Shown here one piece after another: positions 1 through 5,272 of a DNA stretch of 5,272 nucleotides. The notes beneath the pieces were generated by a model. It did no database searches and was not told the DNA's origin. It saw nothing but the letters and a program-made list of their open reading frames with translations. Both the position numbers and the translations under genes were made by a program. Location: assembly GCA_947564765.1 (NCBI GenBank), contig CANODN010000160.1, forward strand, positions 1-5,272, read 5' to 3'. Position 1 is the stretch's first letter. Each line of letters starts with the position of its first letter. The stretch comes from an uncultured Roseburia sp. (GTDB lineage Bacteria; Bacillota; Clostridia; Lachnospirales; Lachnospiraceae).

Positions 1-142
1 CTGTCATACCGAACATGCTCACATATTCGGACAGCTCCATACCATACATATTCACCATACTGTTGTAATAGTCCAATTGATTGTTGTACTGATTCTCAAC
101 AGCCTCCGGATTCACCTTGAACTCCGAATTCTCAAGCGCCAT
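1..142 (-). pseudogene. 5'-truncated trigger-factor-like (FKBP-type PPIase/chaperone) fragment, runs off left edge
   Basis: Read on the minus strand from about 142 to the window edge, a frame without stops gives a peptide starting MALENSEFKV, followed by a PEAVENQYNNQLDYY stretch, then MYGMELSEYV and MFGMT. The spacing and wording (ENSEF, then a paired-helix YY...MYGM-L--Y...GM pattern) resemble the C-terminal chaperone arm of trigger factor and trigger-factor-like isomerases as I know them from Lachnospiraceae. The family's N-terminal ribosome-binding and FKBP domains are absent: upstream, the same DNA codes for the gnpA C-terminus in another frame, and this frame meets a TGA near 190. An ATG at 140-142 is present but has no good ribosome binding site. 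This is therefore most simply a gene remnant fused to gnpA by deletion or by assembly error. The true 3' end lies outside the window. The family call rests on remembered sequence patterns. Confidence 0.6.
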
Positions 143-2234
143 CAATGTAAAGATCGGTACTCTTCGCCTCTTTTGAATTATTGATCACCGCAATCTTTCC
201 GGTCTTTTCAAATACGGCAAGCTCCGTATCCACATCGCTGACATAGAATTTCTTCATCTCTTCTTCCATGCCTGCCGCATAATAAATCGCCCGAAGCAGA
301 ATACGGCAGTTCTGGGGTGAATAAGGAAGGCCTGTGAAATAAACGCTGTGGCCTTTTCCATACTGATTGACTACAAGCTGGCTATATTCGCCGTCCTTGG
401 AAAGAATCTGATAATCCTCTCCCTGAGCATAAACCCGGCTTAAACCTTCGCCAAAATCAATATCTCCTTTGATATCCTCTAAAATAAAATGCTCCGGATT
501 CAATTCGTTATACTTGTCCGTGCTGAGGGAATAATTCATCTCTCTATCTACACCAAGCACATCGCTTAACTGGAAGTAACGTCCTTCAAACTGACAAGCC
601 GTCGACTCGCCGACGCCGATAAATCCGCCGCCGTTGTCTACAAATCTGCGGACTGCCGTTACCACTTCTGCATCTTTCCAGTAATCTCCGCCGCTGAAAG
701 CAGTGCCTGCATCGCCAAAGTTGATGATCACTTTGATGTCATCGGAAAGTCCTTTTTTGAGATCATCAAATCCGATAAATTCCACATCGAAAGGCATTCC
801 GCTTAAGCATTCCAATACGCCTGTATAAGAATACGTCTCTCTGTGCCAAATCGAGTGGTGCACCTGATAGGACATCCAGCCTCTTAAGGGGCCCCAGCTG
901 CTTAATACCGCTACTTTAAAAGGCGCTGTATAAGCGTTTACGCCCTGCATATTTTCATGAATCAGACGGAACTCACCTACAACAAATTTGATTGCGTCAA
1001 TGAAACCGTCCCACTGGGCAGCCAGTTTTAAATATCCGCCGTATCCGATACGATCCAACGGAGATCTTAAGATGGCACGTCTTACCTTCAGCCAATTCTC
1101 CTGGGCTTCCTTAATCGGATCGCCGCCCTCGCAGAATACATCCGGGAAGAAATAGGGCAAAAGCCGTCCTTCTGTATATTTCACGCCTTTGATGTCGGAA
1201 ACCATACGCATGGTAACGCCGTCTCCTACCGAGCCCACTACGGCATCCAGACCGATATTGGCAAAATATTTGCCGAAGGGCTCTGTTCCGATCCAGTGAT
1301 CTCCTACGAACATCATGGCCTCTTTGCCATAGGAATGTACAATATCCACGATTTCCTTCGCCAGCTTGCTGACTTCAATCTGCTGGAATTCCACATAATC
1401 TCTGAACTCTTTGCTGGGCACGCGGAATGTGGAATTGTGATATCCCTGGTCTACGATAAATTCCGGCCGGAACTTATAGCCTGCCCACTTTTCAAACTGC
1501 TCTAAAATATAAGGGCTTACACTTGCACTGTATCCAAACCAGTCTACATATTTTTCACGTTTTTTGTCATCAAAGGTGAGTGTAAACTGGTGAAAAAACG
1601 TCGTAAATCTTACAACATTGATATCCGGATTGTCTTCACACCATTGTTTCAGTTTCTCTTTGACATGCTGCTGTGTCTTGGGCAGACGTACATCAAAGGT
1701 AAGCTGATGCGGCGCATCCTTCCAGTCATTTGTAATGAAATTAAACATATGAACCGGGTCCCAGATCAAAAATGCCAGAAAGCTTACCGTATATTGATGA
1801 TACGGAATTGTCTGAATCTCCACCTCTCCGGTTGTTTCATCATATTCCCACTGATCTGCGGGCACCACTTCTCCTGTGGTACGGTCAATGACTTCCCACC
1901 AGCGTTTGGGATCGTGAATCGTATTCACTTTTAACTGCTCTGTATGATACCCCTTCATCAATTCAATCCGCAGCGTATTTCCCCTTGCCGTTACACGCTC
2001 ACTGATCAGATATTCCTGCTGAACCTCATCCGGATTTGCCTCAGCCCATTCGTTATCCTTTCTCGTTGTATAGTAAGTGGCATATTTTTTGGCATCCTGA
2101 GAAAGCAATGCATCCGGAAATGTGGTTCCATCACAATCTCTCAATGCATCTGCACCTAATAATTCTTTCAACCGTATGGTTTCTTCCACCATATCCACAT
2201 CGGTTGGCAGCGTTAATCTTCCACTTTGTTCCAT
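132..2234 (-). CDS. gnpA: 1,3-beta-galactosyl-N-acetylhexosamine phosphorylase (GH112), C-terminus apparently shortened
   Basis: A cytosolic inverting phosphorylase that converts galacto-N-biose or lacto-N-biose plus phosphate into alpha-galactose-1-phosphate and GalNAc or GlcNAc. The 700-residue protein follows the bifidobacterial GH112 enzyme closely: SGRLTLP near the N-terminus, WWEVIDRTTGEVV (112-124), YTVSFLAFLIWDPV (148-161), VVRFTTFFHQFTL (207-219), then GDHWIGTEP with D312 as the expected general acid, VKYTEGRLLPYFFPD (351-365) and RIGYGGYL (395-402). Residues 1 to about 435 would form the TIM barrel, about 438-655 the amidotransferase-like domain (GGGFIGVGE at 535-543), and the rest a beta-sandwich. 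P160, V161 and S335 match the HexNAc-type enzymes rather than the rhamnose-type, as far as I remember. The start at 2234 was chosen because AGGAGG lies just upstream and homology begins there; an upstream in-frame ATG (2336) would lie upstream of the promoter. No signal peptide is visible. The protein ends at IDGA-stop, about 17 residues before relatives end, where trigger-factor-like sequence begins. The divergent neighbours nagB and nagA handle the released amino sugar. Confidence 0.93.
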   Translation of the reverse strand: MEQSGRLTLPTDVDMVEETIRLKELLGADALRDCDGTTFPDALLSQDAKKYATYYTTRKDNEWAEANPDEVQQEYLISERVTARGNTLRIELMKGYHTEQLKVNTIHDPKRWWEVIDRTTGEVVPADQWEYDETTGEVEIQTIPYHQYTVSFLAFLIWDPVHMFNFITNDWKDAPHQLTFDVRLPKTQQHVKEKLKQWCEDNPDINVVRFTTFFHQFTLTFDDKKREKYVDWFGYSASVSPYILEQFEKWAGYKFRPEFIVDQGYHNSTFRVPSKEFRDYVEFQQIEVSKLAKEIVDIVHSYGKEAMMFVGDHWIGTEPFGKYFANIGLDAVVGSVGDGVTMRMVSDIKGVKYTEGRLLPYFFPDVFCEGGDPIKEAQENWLKVRRAILRSPLDRIGYGGYLKLAAQWDGFIDAIKFVVGEFRLIHENMQGVNAYTAPFKVAVLSSWGPLRGWMSYQVHHSIWHRETYSYTGVLECLSGMPFDVEFIGFDDLKKGLSDDIKVIINFGDAGTAFSGGDYWKDAEVVTAVRRFVDNGGGFIGVGESTACQFEGRYFQLSDVLGVDREMNYSLSTDKYNELNPEHFILEDIKGDIDFGEGLSRVYAQGEDYQILSKDGEYSQLVVNQYGKGHSVYFTGLPYSPQNCRILLRAIYYAAGMEEEMKKFYVSDVDTELAVFEKTGKIAVINNSKEAKSTDLYIDGA

Positions 2235-2239
2235 AGTAT

Positions 2240-2245
2240 CCTCCT
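2240..2245 (-). promoter_or_regulatory. ribosome binding site of gnpA
   Basis: A perfect AGGAGG on the minus strand sits 5 nt before the ATG at 2234. It fixes the start and excludes the longer in-frame ORF beginning at 2336, whose extra 34 codons would span the promoter. Confidence 0.9.
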
Positions 2246-2282
2246 GTTTCACTTTTAATTCTTGCCTGTACATTCTTTCTAT

Positions 2283-2311
2283 AGTATATCTGTCTAACAC
2301 ACCGATTGCAA
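2283..2311 (-). promoter_or_regulatory. sigma-A-type promoter of gnpA
   Basis: On the minus strand, TTGCAA (2306-2311; 4 of 6 against TTGACA) and TATACT (2283-2288; 5 of 6 against TATAAT) are separated by exactly 17 bp. Transcription would start near 2276, giving a leader of about 40 nt with the AGGAGG at its end. A cre-like sequence covers the -35 box. Found by eye. Confidence 0.65.
2297..2311 (-). promoter_or_regulatory. possible catabolite-responsive element (cre) overlapping the gnpA -35 box
   Basis: The minus-strand 15-mer TTGCAATCGGTGTGT fits the CcpA cre consensus WTGNAANCGNWNNCW at all defined positions except one (G for the C near the end). Its position over the -35 box is one where CcpA would block RNA polymerase, which suits a sugar-catabolic gene. 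The consensus is degenerate and the right half is weak, so this is only a candidate. Confidence 0.35.
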
Positions 2312-2366
2312 GTCTTTTTTTCGCTATAAAAAACAAACAAAATATTTAAAAAAAACGAACTTGGGA

Positions 2367-2394
2367 TTGTGAATTTTAGAAAATGTACTATAAT
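2367..2394 (+). promoter_or_regulatory. sigma-A-type promoter of the nagB-nagA operon
   Basis: A perfect TATAAT (2389-2394) is preceded, after 16 bp, by TTGTGA (2367-2372; 4 of 6). An A-rich tract at about 2347-2355 lies just upstream of the -35 box, where an UP-like element would be. Transcription would start near 2401, giving a leader of about 28 nt. The spacer contains a small 12-bp palindrome, ATTTTAGAAAAT (2373-2384), that could be a regulator half-site but is too AT-rich to weigh heavily. Confidence 0.7.
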
Positions 2395-2412
2395 ATAAGT
2401 ATATTATTTCAT

Positions 2413-2419
2413 AAGGAGG
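2413..2419 (+). promoter_or_regulatory. ribosome binding site of nagB
   Basis: AAGGAGG lies 9 nt before the ATG at 2429. The upstream in-frame ATG at 2420 directly abuts this motif, leaving no spacer, so it cannot be the start used from this site. Confidence 0.9.
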
Positions 2420-2428
2420 ATGATTGTA

Positions 2429-3184
2429 ATGCAATTAATTCAGGCAAAAGACTACGATGACATGAGCCGCAAGGCGGCAAATATTATTTCTGCTCAGGTG
2501 ATTATGAAGCCAAACTGCGTGCTTGGTCTGGCGACAGGCTCCACACCTCTTGGAACTTATTCCAATCTGATCAACTGGTACAAAAAAGGCGATCTCGATT
2601 TTTCACAGGTTTCTTCTGTGAATCTGGACGAATACAGAGGACTTCCTGCAGACAACGACCAGAGCTATCGTTATTTTATGAAAACAAACTTATTCGATCA
2701 GGTAAACATCGACCAGAGCAGGACTTACGTTCCAAACGGTATGGAACCAGACAGCGACAAGGCCTGCCGTGATCATGACAATATCATCAATGAATTAGGC
2801 GGTATTGATCTGCAGTTACTGGGACTTGGATTAAACGGCCATATCGGATTTAACGAGCCGGCAGATGAATTCCCGAAGGGAACCCACTGTGTAGATCTGA
2901 CACAGAGCACCATTGAAGCAAACTCCAGATTCTTTGCATCTATCGACGAAGTTCCTACGCAGGCATATACCATGGGTATCCAGTCTATTATGCTGGCGAA
3001 AAAGATCCTTATAATTGCAAGCGGCGCCAACAAAGCCGAGATTATTGCAAAGGCATTTTTAGGACCGGTTACACCGGAAGTTCCCGCATCCATTCTCCAG
3101 ATGCATCCCGACGTTACTCTGGTAGCAGATGAGGCTGCTTTATCTGCTTACTTAAAACAAAAAAGTGAAATGGAGGCAAACTAA
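2429..3184 (+). CDS. nagB: glucosamine-6-phosphate deaminase
   Basis: Converts glucosamine-6-phosphate to fructose-6-phosphate and ammonia in the cytosol, the last step that feeds GlcNAc into glycolysis. The 251-residue protein has the family's phosphate-binding loop LGLATGSTPLGTY (32-44), the NLDEY motif (65-69) with D67 as the expected proton-transfer residue, and LGLNGHIGFNEP (133-144) with catalytic H138 and E143. N136 replaces the aspartate of the E. coli enzyme (D141), but Bacillus-type enzymes also have asparagine there. The C-terminus is shorter than that of the allosteric 266-residue E. coli enzyme, in line with Gram-positive forms that are not activated by GlcNAc-6-phosphate (inferred). 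The start at 2429 gives proper spacing to AAGGAGG and the usual N-terminus. Only 2 nt separate its stop codon from nagA, so the two form an operon, transcribed divergently from gnpA. Confidence 0.96.
   Translation: MQLIQAKDYDDMSRKAANIISAQVIMKPNCVLGLATGSTPLGTYSNLINWYKKGDLDFSQVSSVNLDEYRGLPADNDQSYRYFMKTNLFDQVNIDQSRTYVPNGMEPDSDKACRDHDNIINELGGIDLQLLGLGLNGHIGFNEPADEFPKGTHCVDLTQSTIEANSRFFASIDEVPTQAYTMGIQSIMLAKKILIIASGANKAEIIAKAFLGPVTPEVPASILQMHPDVTLVADEAALSAYLKQKSEMEAN
3172..3176 (+). promoter_or_regulatory. ribosome binding site of nagA, inside the end of nagB
   Basis: GGAGG lies within the last codons of nagB, 10 nt before the nagA ATG at 3187. Placing the nagA ribosome binding site in the upstream coding sequence supports translation from one mRNA. 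Confidence 0.8.
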
Positions 3185-3186
3185 TC

Positions 3187-4317
3187 ATGGTCATCAAAAA
3201 CGCTCTTGTATTTACAGAAGAAGGCAAGTTTGTGGAGAAAGACGTTTATGTAGAAGGCGAACGCATTGCCGATACGGCTTCGGATTCGGATGTCATCGAC
3301 GGCGCCGGCTGCTATCTGATTCCCGGTCTTATGGATATTCATTTCCATGGCTGTATGGGACATGATTTCTGCGATGCAACACCGGAAGCAGTAACTACTA
3401 TGGCAGAATACGAATTGAAAAACGGTATCACTTCGATCTGTCCAGCTTCCATGACACTTTCCGAAGAAGACCTGGTTCACATCTGTGAAAATGCAAAGGA
3501 TTACCGCGATGCCTGGAAACCCGGAACAACAGCAAGACTCTGCGGCATCAATCTGGAAGGACCGTTTATTGCCATGAGCAAAAAAGGCGCACAGAATCCA
3601 AAATATGTGACGCCTCCCAATATAGAAATGTTTCAGCATCTAATTGATGCAGGAGACGGACTTGTAAAGCTGACCACGATTGCACCGGAAACAGAAGGCG
3701 CCATGGATTTTATCCGTCATTTTTCCAAAGAAATCCGGATTTCCATTGGACATACAGACTGTGATTACGACACCGCCAAAGAAGCTTTTCTTGCCGGTGC
3801 AAGCCACATTACACATCTGTTTAATGCTATGCCGCCATTTACACACCGGAAACCCGCATTGATCGGCGCAGGTTTTGACACGAAAAAGGTAACACCGGAA
3901 ATCATCTGTGATGGTATTCACATTGATCCTTCGTCCGTTCGTACCGCTTTTGCAATATTCGGCGACGAACGCCTGATTTTAATCAGCGACAGTATGATGG
4001 CAACCGGAATGGAAAACGGCGATTATTCTCTTGGTGGACTTGCCGTAAAAGTAACCGGCCGCCTTGCTACTTTGGAAGACGGTACGATTGCAGGTTCGGC
4101 AACCAATCTTATGGACTGCGTGAGAACAGCCGTACAGAAAATGGAGATTCCTTTAGAAAGCGCGATCAAATGTGCAACCATAAATCCGGCCCGGGCTATC
4201 GGAGAGGACAAGGAATACGGCAGTATCAAAATCGGAAAGTATGCAGATCTTGTGCTGCTTGACAAAAATGACCTGTCATTGAAAAAGGTTATCTCCCACG
4301 GAACTGTTGTTGCATAG
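3187..4317 (+). CDS. nagA: N-acetylglucosamine-6-phosphate deacetylase
   Basis: Removes the acetyl group from GlcNAc-6-phosphate to give glucosamine-6-phosphate, the NagB substrate, and acetate, in the cytosol. The 376-residue protein is a full-length amidohydrolase. LIPGLMDIHFHG (44-55) carries the metal-binding pair H52 and H54, as in the Bacillus two-metal type; E. coli NagA lacks this pair. LEGPF (123-127) supplies ligand E124, IGHTD (187-191) H189, and HITHLFNAM (207-215) H210. CDGIH (241-245) has the substrate-binding H245, and LISDSMMATG (265-274) contains the catalytic D268. The C-terminal part, with DGTIAGSATNLMD (298-310), NPARAIG (333-339) and GKYADLVLLD (350-359), closes the amidohydrolase fold and its small beta-sandwich. 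All expected active-site residues are present. The ATG at 3187 follows the nagB stop by 2 nt, and a hairpin terminator follows about 65 nt after the stop codon. Confidence 0.96.
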   Translation: MVIKNALVFTEEGKFVEKDVYVEGERIADTASDSDVIDGAGCYLIPGLMDIHFHGCMGHDFCDATPEAVTTMAEYELKNGITSICPASMTLSEEDLVHICENAKDYRDAWKPGTTARLCGINLEGPFIAMSKKGAQNPKYVTPPNIEMFQHLIDAGDGLVKLTTIAPETEGAMDFIRHFSKEIRISIGHTDCDYDTAKEAFLAGASHITHLFNAMPPFTHRKPALIGAGFDTKKVTPEIICDGIHIDPSSVRTAFAIFGDERLILISDSMMATGMENGDYSLGGLAVKVTGRLATLEDGTIAGSATNLMDCVRTAVQKMEIPLESAIKCATINPARAIGEDKEYGSIKIGKYADLVLLDKNDLSLKKVISHGTVVA

Positions 4318-4381
4318 GATTTTACAGTTTCAAATGACCGGAATGCGCACTTGTGCATTTTTACAAAATGTTAACTATGAA

Positions 4382-4425
4382 AAAAGCACCGCATAACGAC
4401 AGTTATGGACGGTGCTTTTTCTTGT
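4382..4425 (+). terminator. rho-independent terminator of nagBA, probably bidirectional
   Basis: AAAAAGCACCG is matched by CGGTGCTTTTT, with an inner CATAAC/GTTATG stem around a GACA loop and a small GA bulge on the 3' side. A T-run follows on the plus strand, and the A-run before the stem gives a T-run on the minus strand as well. It closes the nagB-nagA operon and could shield it from transcription on the other strand. Confidence 0.9.
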
Positions 4426-4571
4426 GCAAAAGATACCATGCCGCCAGACGAACACACCCGCACGGTAAAATATCTAATGCCAGGTTATGTATATCTTTTA
4501 TGAGTATTTTTTAAGATTATTAAATCCAAACTGCATTTTTTCTTAATAAATAATGAATATTTCTCTGCCGC

Positions 4572-4600
4572 TTGACTGCTTATTTTGTGAGGTCTAAACT
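4572..4600 (+). promoter_or_regulatory. sigma-A-type promoter of the FnIII/SH3b gene
   Basis: TTGACT (4572-4577; 5 of 6 against TTGACA) and TAAACT (4595-4600; 4 of 6) are separated by 17 bp. Transcription would start near 4607, leaving a leader of only about 20-27 nt. The -10 box lies between the two arms of a perfect inverted repeat. Confidence 0.6.
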
Positions 4601-4618
4601 GAAAGCATCACAAAATAA
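4580..4618. repeat. perfect 11-bp inverted repeat bracketing the -10 box (candidate operator)
   Basis: TTATTTTGTGA (4580-4590) and its exact reverse complement TCACAAAATAA (4608-4618) are separated by 17 bp. The left arm lies in the spacer between the -35 and -10 boxes, and the right arm starts at about the expected transcription start and touches the ribosome binding site. Since the left arm should not be transcribed from this promoter, a DNA operator for a dimeric repressor fits better than an RNA hairpin. The regulator is unknown. Confidence 0.6.
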
Positions 4619-4623
4619 AGGAG
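4617..4623 (+). promoter_or_regulatory. ribosome binding site of the FnIII/SH3b gene
   Basis: AAAGGAG lies 10 nt before the ATG at 4634 and 4 nt before an in-frame ATG at 4628. The 10-nt spacing resembles that of nagB (9) and nagA (10), so 4634 is preferred. The alternative would only add Met-Ile. Confidence 0.75.
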
Positions 4624-4633
4624 TGCAATGATT

Positions 4634-5272
4634 ATGAAAACAAAACAACATATATACGGCAGATTTCTGCTTACATTCAGCATTTTTTTCCTGCTCTGCT
4701 GCTTAGTCCCGGTTTCGGCTGCCACGGCGCCCGGAAAGATAAAGGGCTTAAAATGCGGCATCACCACCAAAAACAGCATCAATCTTTCCTGGAAGGGACA
4801 ATCCGGTATTTCCGGTTATCAAATCTATCGTTCTTTGTCCTATGACGGCAAATACACAAGAATCAAAGATATCAATCCCAATATGAACGCCTTCTGTAAT
4901 AAAAAGCTTGCGGAAGGACAGGAATATTATTATAAAGTACGTGCTTATATTTCTTCTCCGGAAGGCATTGCTTACGGAAAATTCTCAAAAATCAGACGGA
5001 CTTCTACCAAAATGCCCTTTTCACAAAATGCCGTTGTCCGCAGACGCTCTAATCTTCGGAAACACGCCGGAACAAATCATCCTGTGATTACGACTCTGGA
5101 TGAAGGCACTTCCGTAACGATTCTTGCATCTGCTCAGGATAAAGCAGGCGATGCCTGGAATTATATCTCCTGCACCATGAACAATCGTACGGTAAAAGGC
5201 TATATTTACAGCAATCTGCTGCAGAAACAGCAGGCGTCCGTGAGACAGTACGGAAAAGTGACAGCCCTTCGT
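4634..5272 (+). CDS. secreted protein with FnIII-like and SH3b-like domains (3' end outside window)
   Basis: The frame is open to the window edge, giving 213 residues without a stop. Residues 1-30 form a classical signal peptide: Lys/Arg up to R10, a hydrophobic core FLLTFSIFFLLCCLVPV (11-27), and a likely cleavage site near VSA-A (29/30). C22 and C23 lie in the core without a proper lipobox. Residues about 31-122 look like a fibronectin type III domain: APGKIKGL, INLSWKG (49-55), GYQIYRS (61-67), YYYKVRAY (98-105) and a final strand FSKIR. Residues about 132-197 look like an SH3b domain: NAVVRRRSNLRK, LDEGTSVTIL (155-164), then WNYI and KGYIYSNLL (188-196). The last residues, KVTALR, may begin another repeat. 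Such proteins sit at or outside the cell wall and often carry a catalytic domain such as NlpC/P60 further on, but none is visible here, so the function is unknown. An operator-like repeat surrounds the promoter, and the strong terminator upstream separates the gene from nagBA. Confidence 0.8.
   Translation, partial: MKTKQHIYGRFLLTFSIFFLLCCLVPVSAATAPGKIKGLKCGITTKNSINLSWKGQSGISGYQIYRSLSYDGKYTRIKDINPNMNAFCNKKLAEGQEYYYKVRAYISSPEGIAYGKFSKIRRTSTKMPFSQNAVVRRRSNLRKHAGTNHPVITTLDEGTSVTILASAQDKAGDAWNYISCTMNNRTVKGYIYSNLLQKQQASVRQYGKVTALR

Larger units (their letters stand above)
4318..4627. other. intergenic region between nagA and the secreted-protein gene
   Basis: About 310 nt without a convincing gene on either strand. 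The first part holds a 60-nt nagA trailer and the hairpin terminator. About 4426-4570 is AT-rich (several T and A runs, for example near 4505-4512 and 4538-4545) with no recognisable RNA gene or repeat. The last 55 nt contain the promoter, inverted repeat and ribosome binding site of the next gene. Confidence 0.7.

Noticed and set aside
2235..2336. N-terminal 34-residue extension of gnpA starting at 2336
   Set aside because: The extension covers the -35/-10 promoter and leader and lacks family similarity. AGGAGG just before 2234 gives a much better start.
1296..2349. Plus-strand ORFs opposite gnpA and minus-strand ORFs opposite nagB and nagA
   Set aside because: They overlap strongly supported genes, have unlikely compositions, and no ribosome binding sites or family motifs.
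2420..2428. Upstream nagB start at 2420 (adds Met-Ile-Val)
   Set aside because: That ATG directly abuts AAGGAGG with no spacer. The ATG at 2429 has 9-nt spacing and the usual N-terminus.
2834..2842. NagB N136 in place of the E. coli catalytic-site aspartate
   Set aside because: Asparagine at this position is usual in Bacillus-type NagB (NGHIGFNEP), so it does not suggest an inactive enzyme.
4342..4363. Hairpin-like GCAC/GTGC followed by T's just after nagA
   Set aside because: The stem is only 3-4 bp with a tiny loop. The strong terminator about 35 nt further on is sufficient.
4427..4499. Inverted 8-mers AAAAGATA and TATCTTTT in the spacer
   Set aside because: Short, AT-rich and about 56 nt apart, so expected by chance in such DNA.
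4580..4618. TGTGA/TCACA half-sites as a CRP site
   Set aside because: CRP half-sites are separated by 6 bp. Here the separation is 17 bp, and the host looks Gram-positive without classical CRP control.

Overview
The window looks like chromosomal DNA from a low-to-mid GC Gram-positive gut anaerobe, most likely a member of the Lachnospiraceae or a related Clostridia. The basis is strong AGGAGG-type ribosome binding sites, sigma-A-like promoters, a Bacillus-type NagA and NagB, a GH112 phosphorylase of the kind found in host-glycan-using gut Clostridia, and a secreted FnIII/SH3b protein. This assignment is inferred from gene content and style, not from a marker gene.

Layout. Positions 1-142 (minus strand) carry an open frame resembling the C-terminal chaperone region of a trigger factor. 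It has lost its 5' part and runs off the left edge. It abuts, in a different frame, the 3' end of a minus-strand gene (132-2234) for an intracellular 1,3-beta-galactosyl-N-acetylhexosamine phosphorylase (GH112, gnpA/lnpA type) that seems to lack its last ~15-20 residues. A divergent promoter region (about 2246-2428) separates gnpA from the plus-strand nagB-nagA operon (2429-4317), which ends at a strong, apparently bidirectional hairpin terminator (about 4382-4425). After an AT-rich spacer without genes, a plus-strand gene (4634 to the right edge, incomplete) encodes an exported protein with a signal peptide, a fibronectin type III-like domain and an SH3b-like domain. Its promoter is bracketed by a perfect 11-bp inverted repeat.

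How the genes work together. GnpA would split galacto-N-biose or lacto-N-biose (mucin core 1 or milk-oligosaccharide disaccharides) with phosphate into galactose-1-phosphate and GalNAc or GlcNAc. GlcNAc, once phosphorylated by a kinase or PTS not present here, is deacetylated by NagA and then deaminated and isomerised by NagB to fructose-6-phosphate and ammonia. The back-to-back arrangement therefore fits a compact amino-sugar salvage locus. The right-hand gene belongs to a separate, cell-envelope-related unit.

The most notable points are the abrupt gnpA/trigger-factor junction near 131-146 (a deletion or an assembly chimera), the operator-like inverted repeat around the promoter of the secreted protein gene, and a cre-like sequence over the gnpA -35 box. 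I see no evidence of a wholly new system. The genes are recognisable families.
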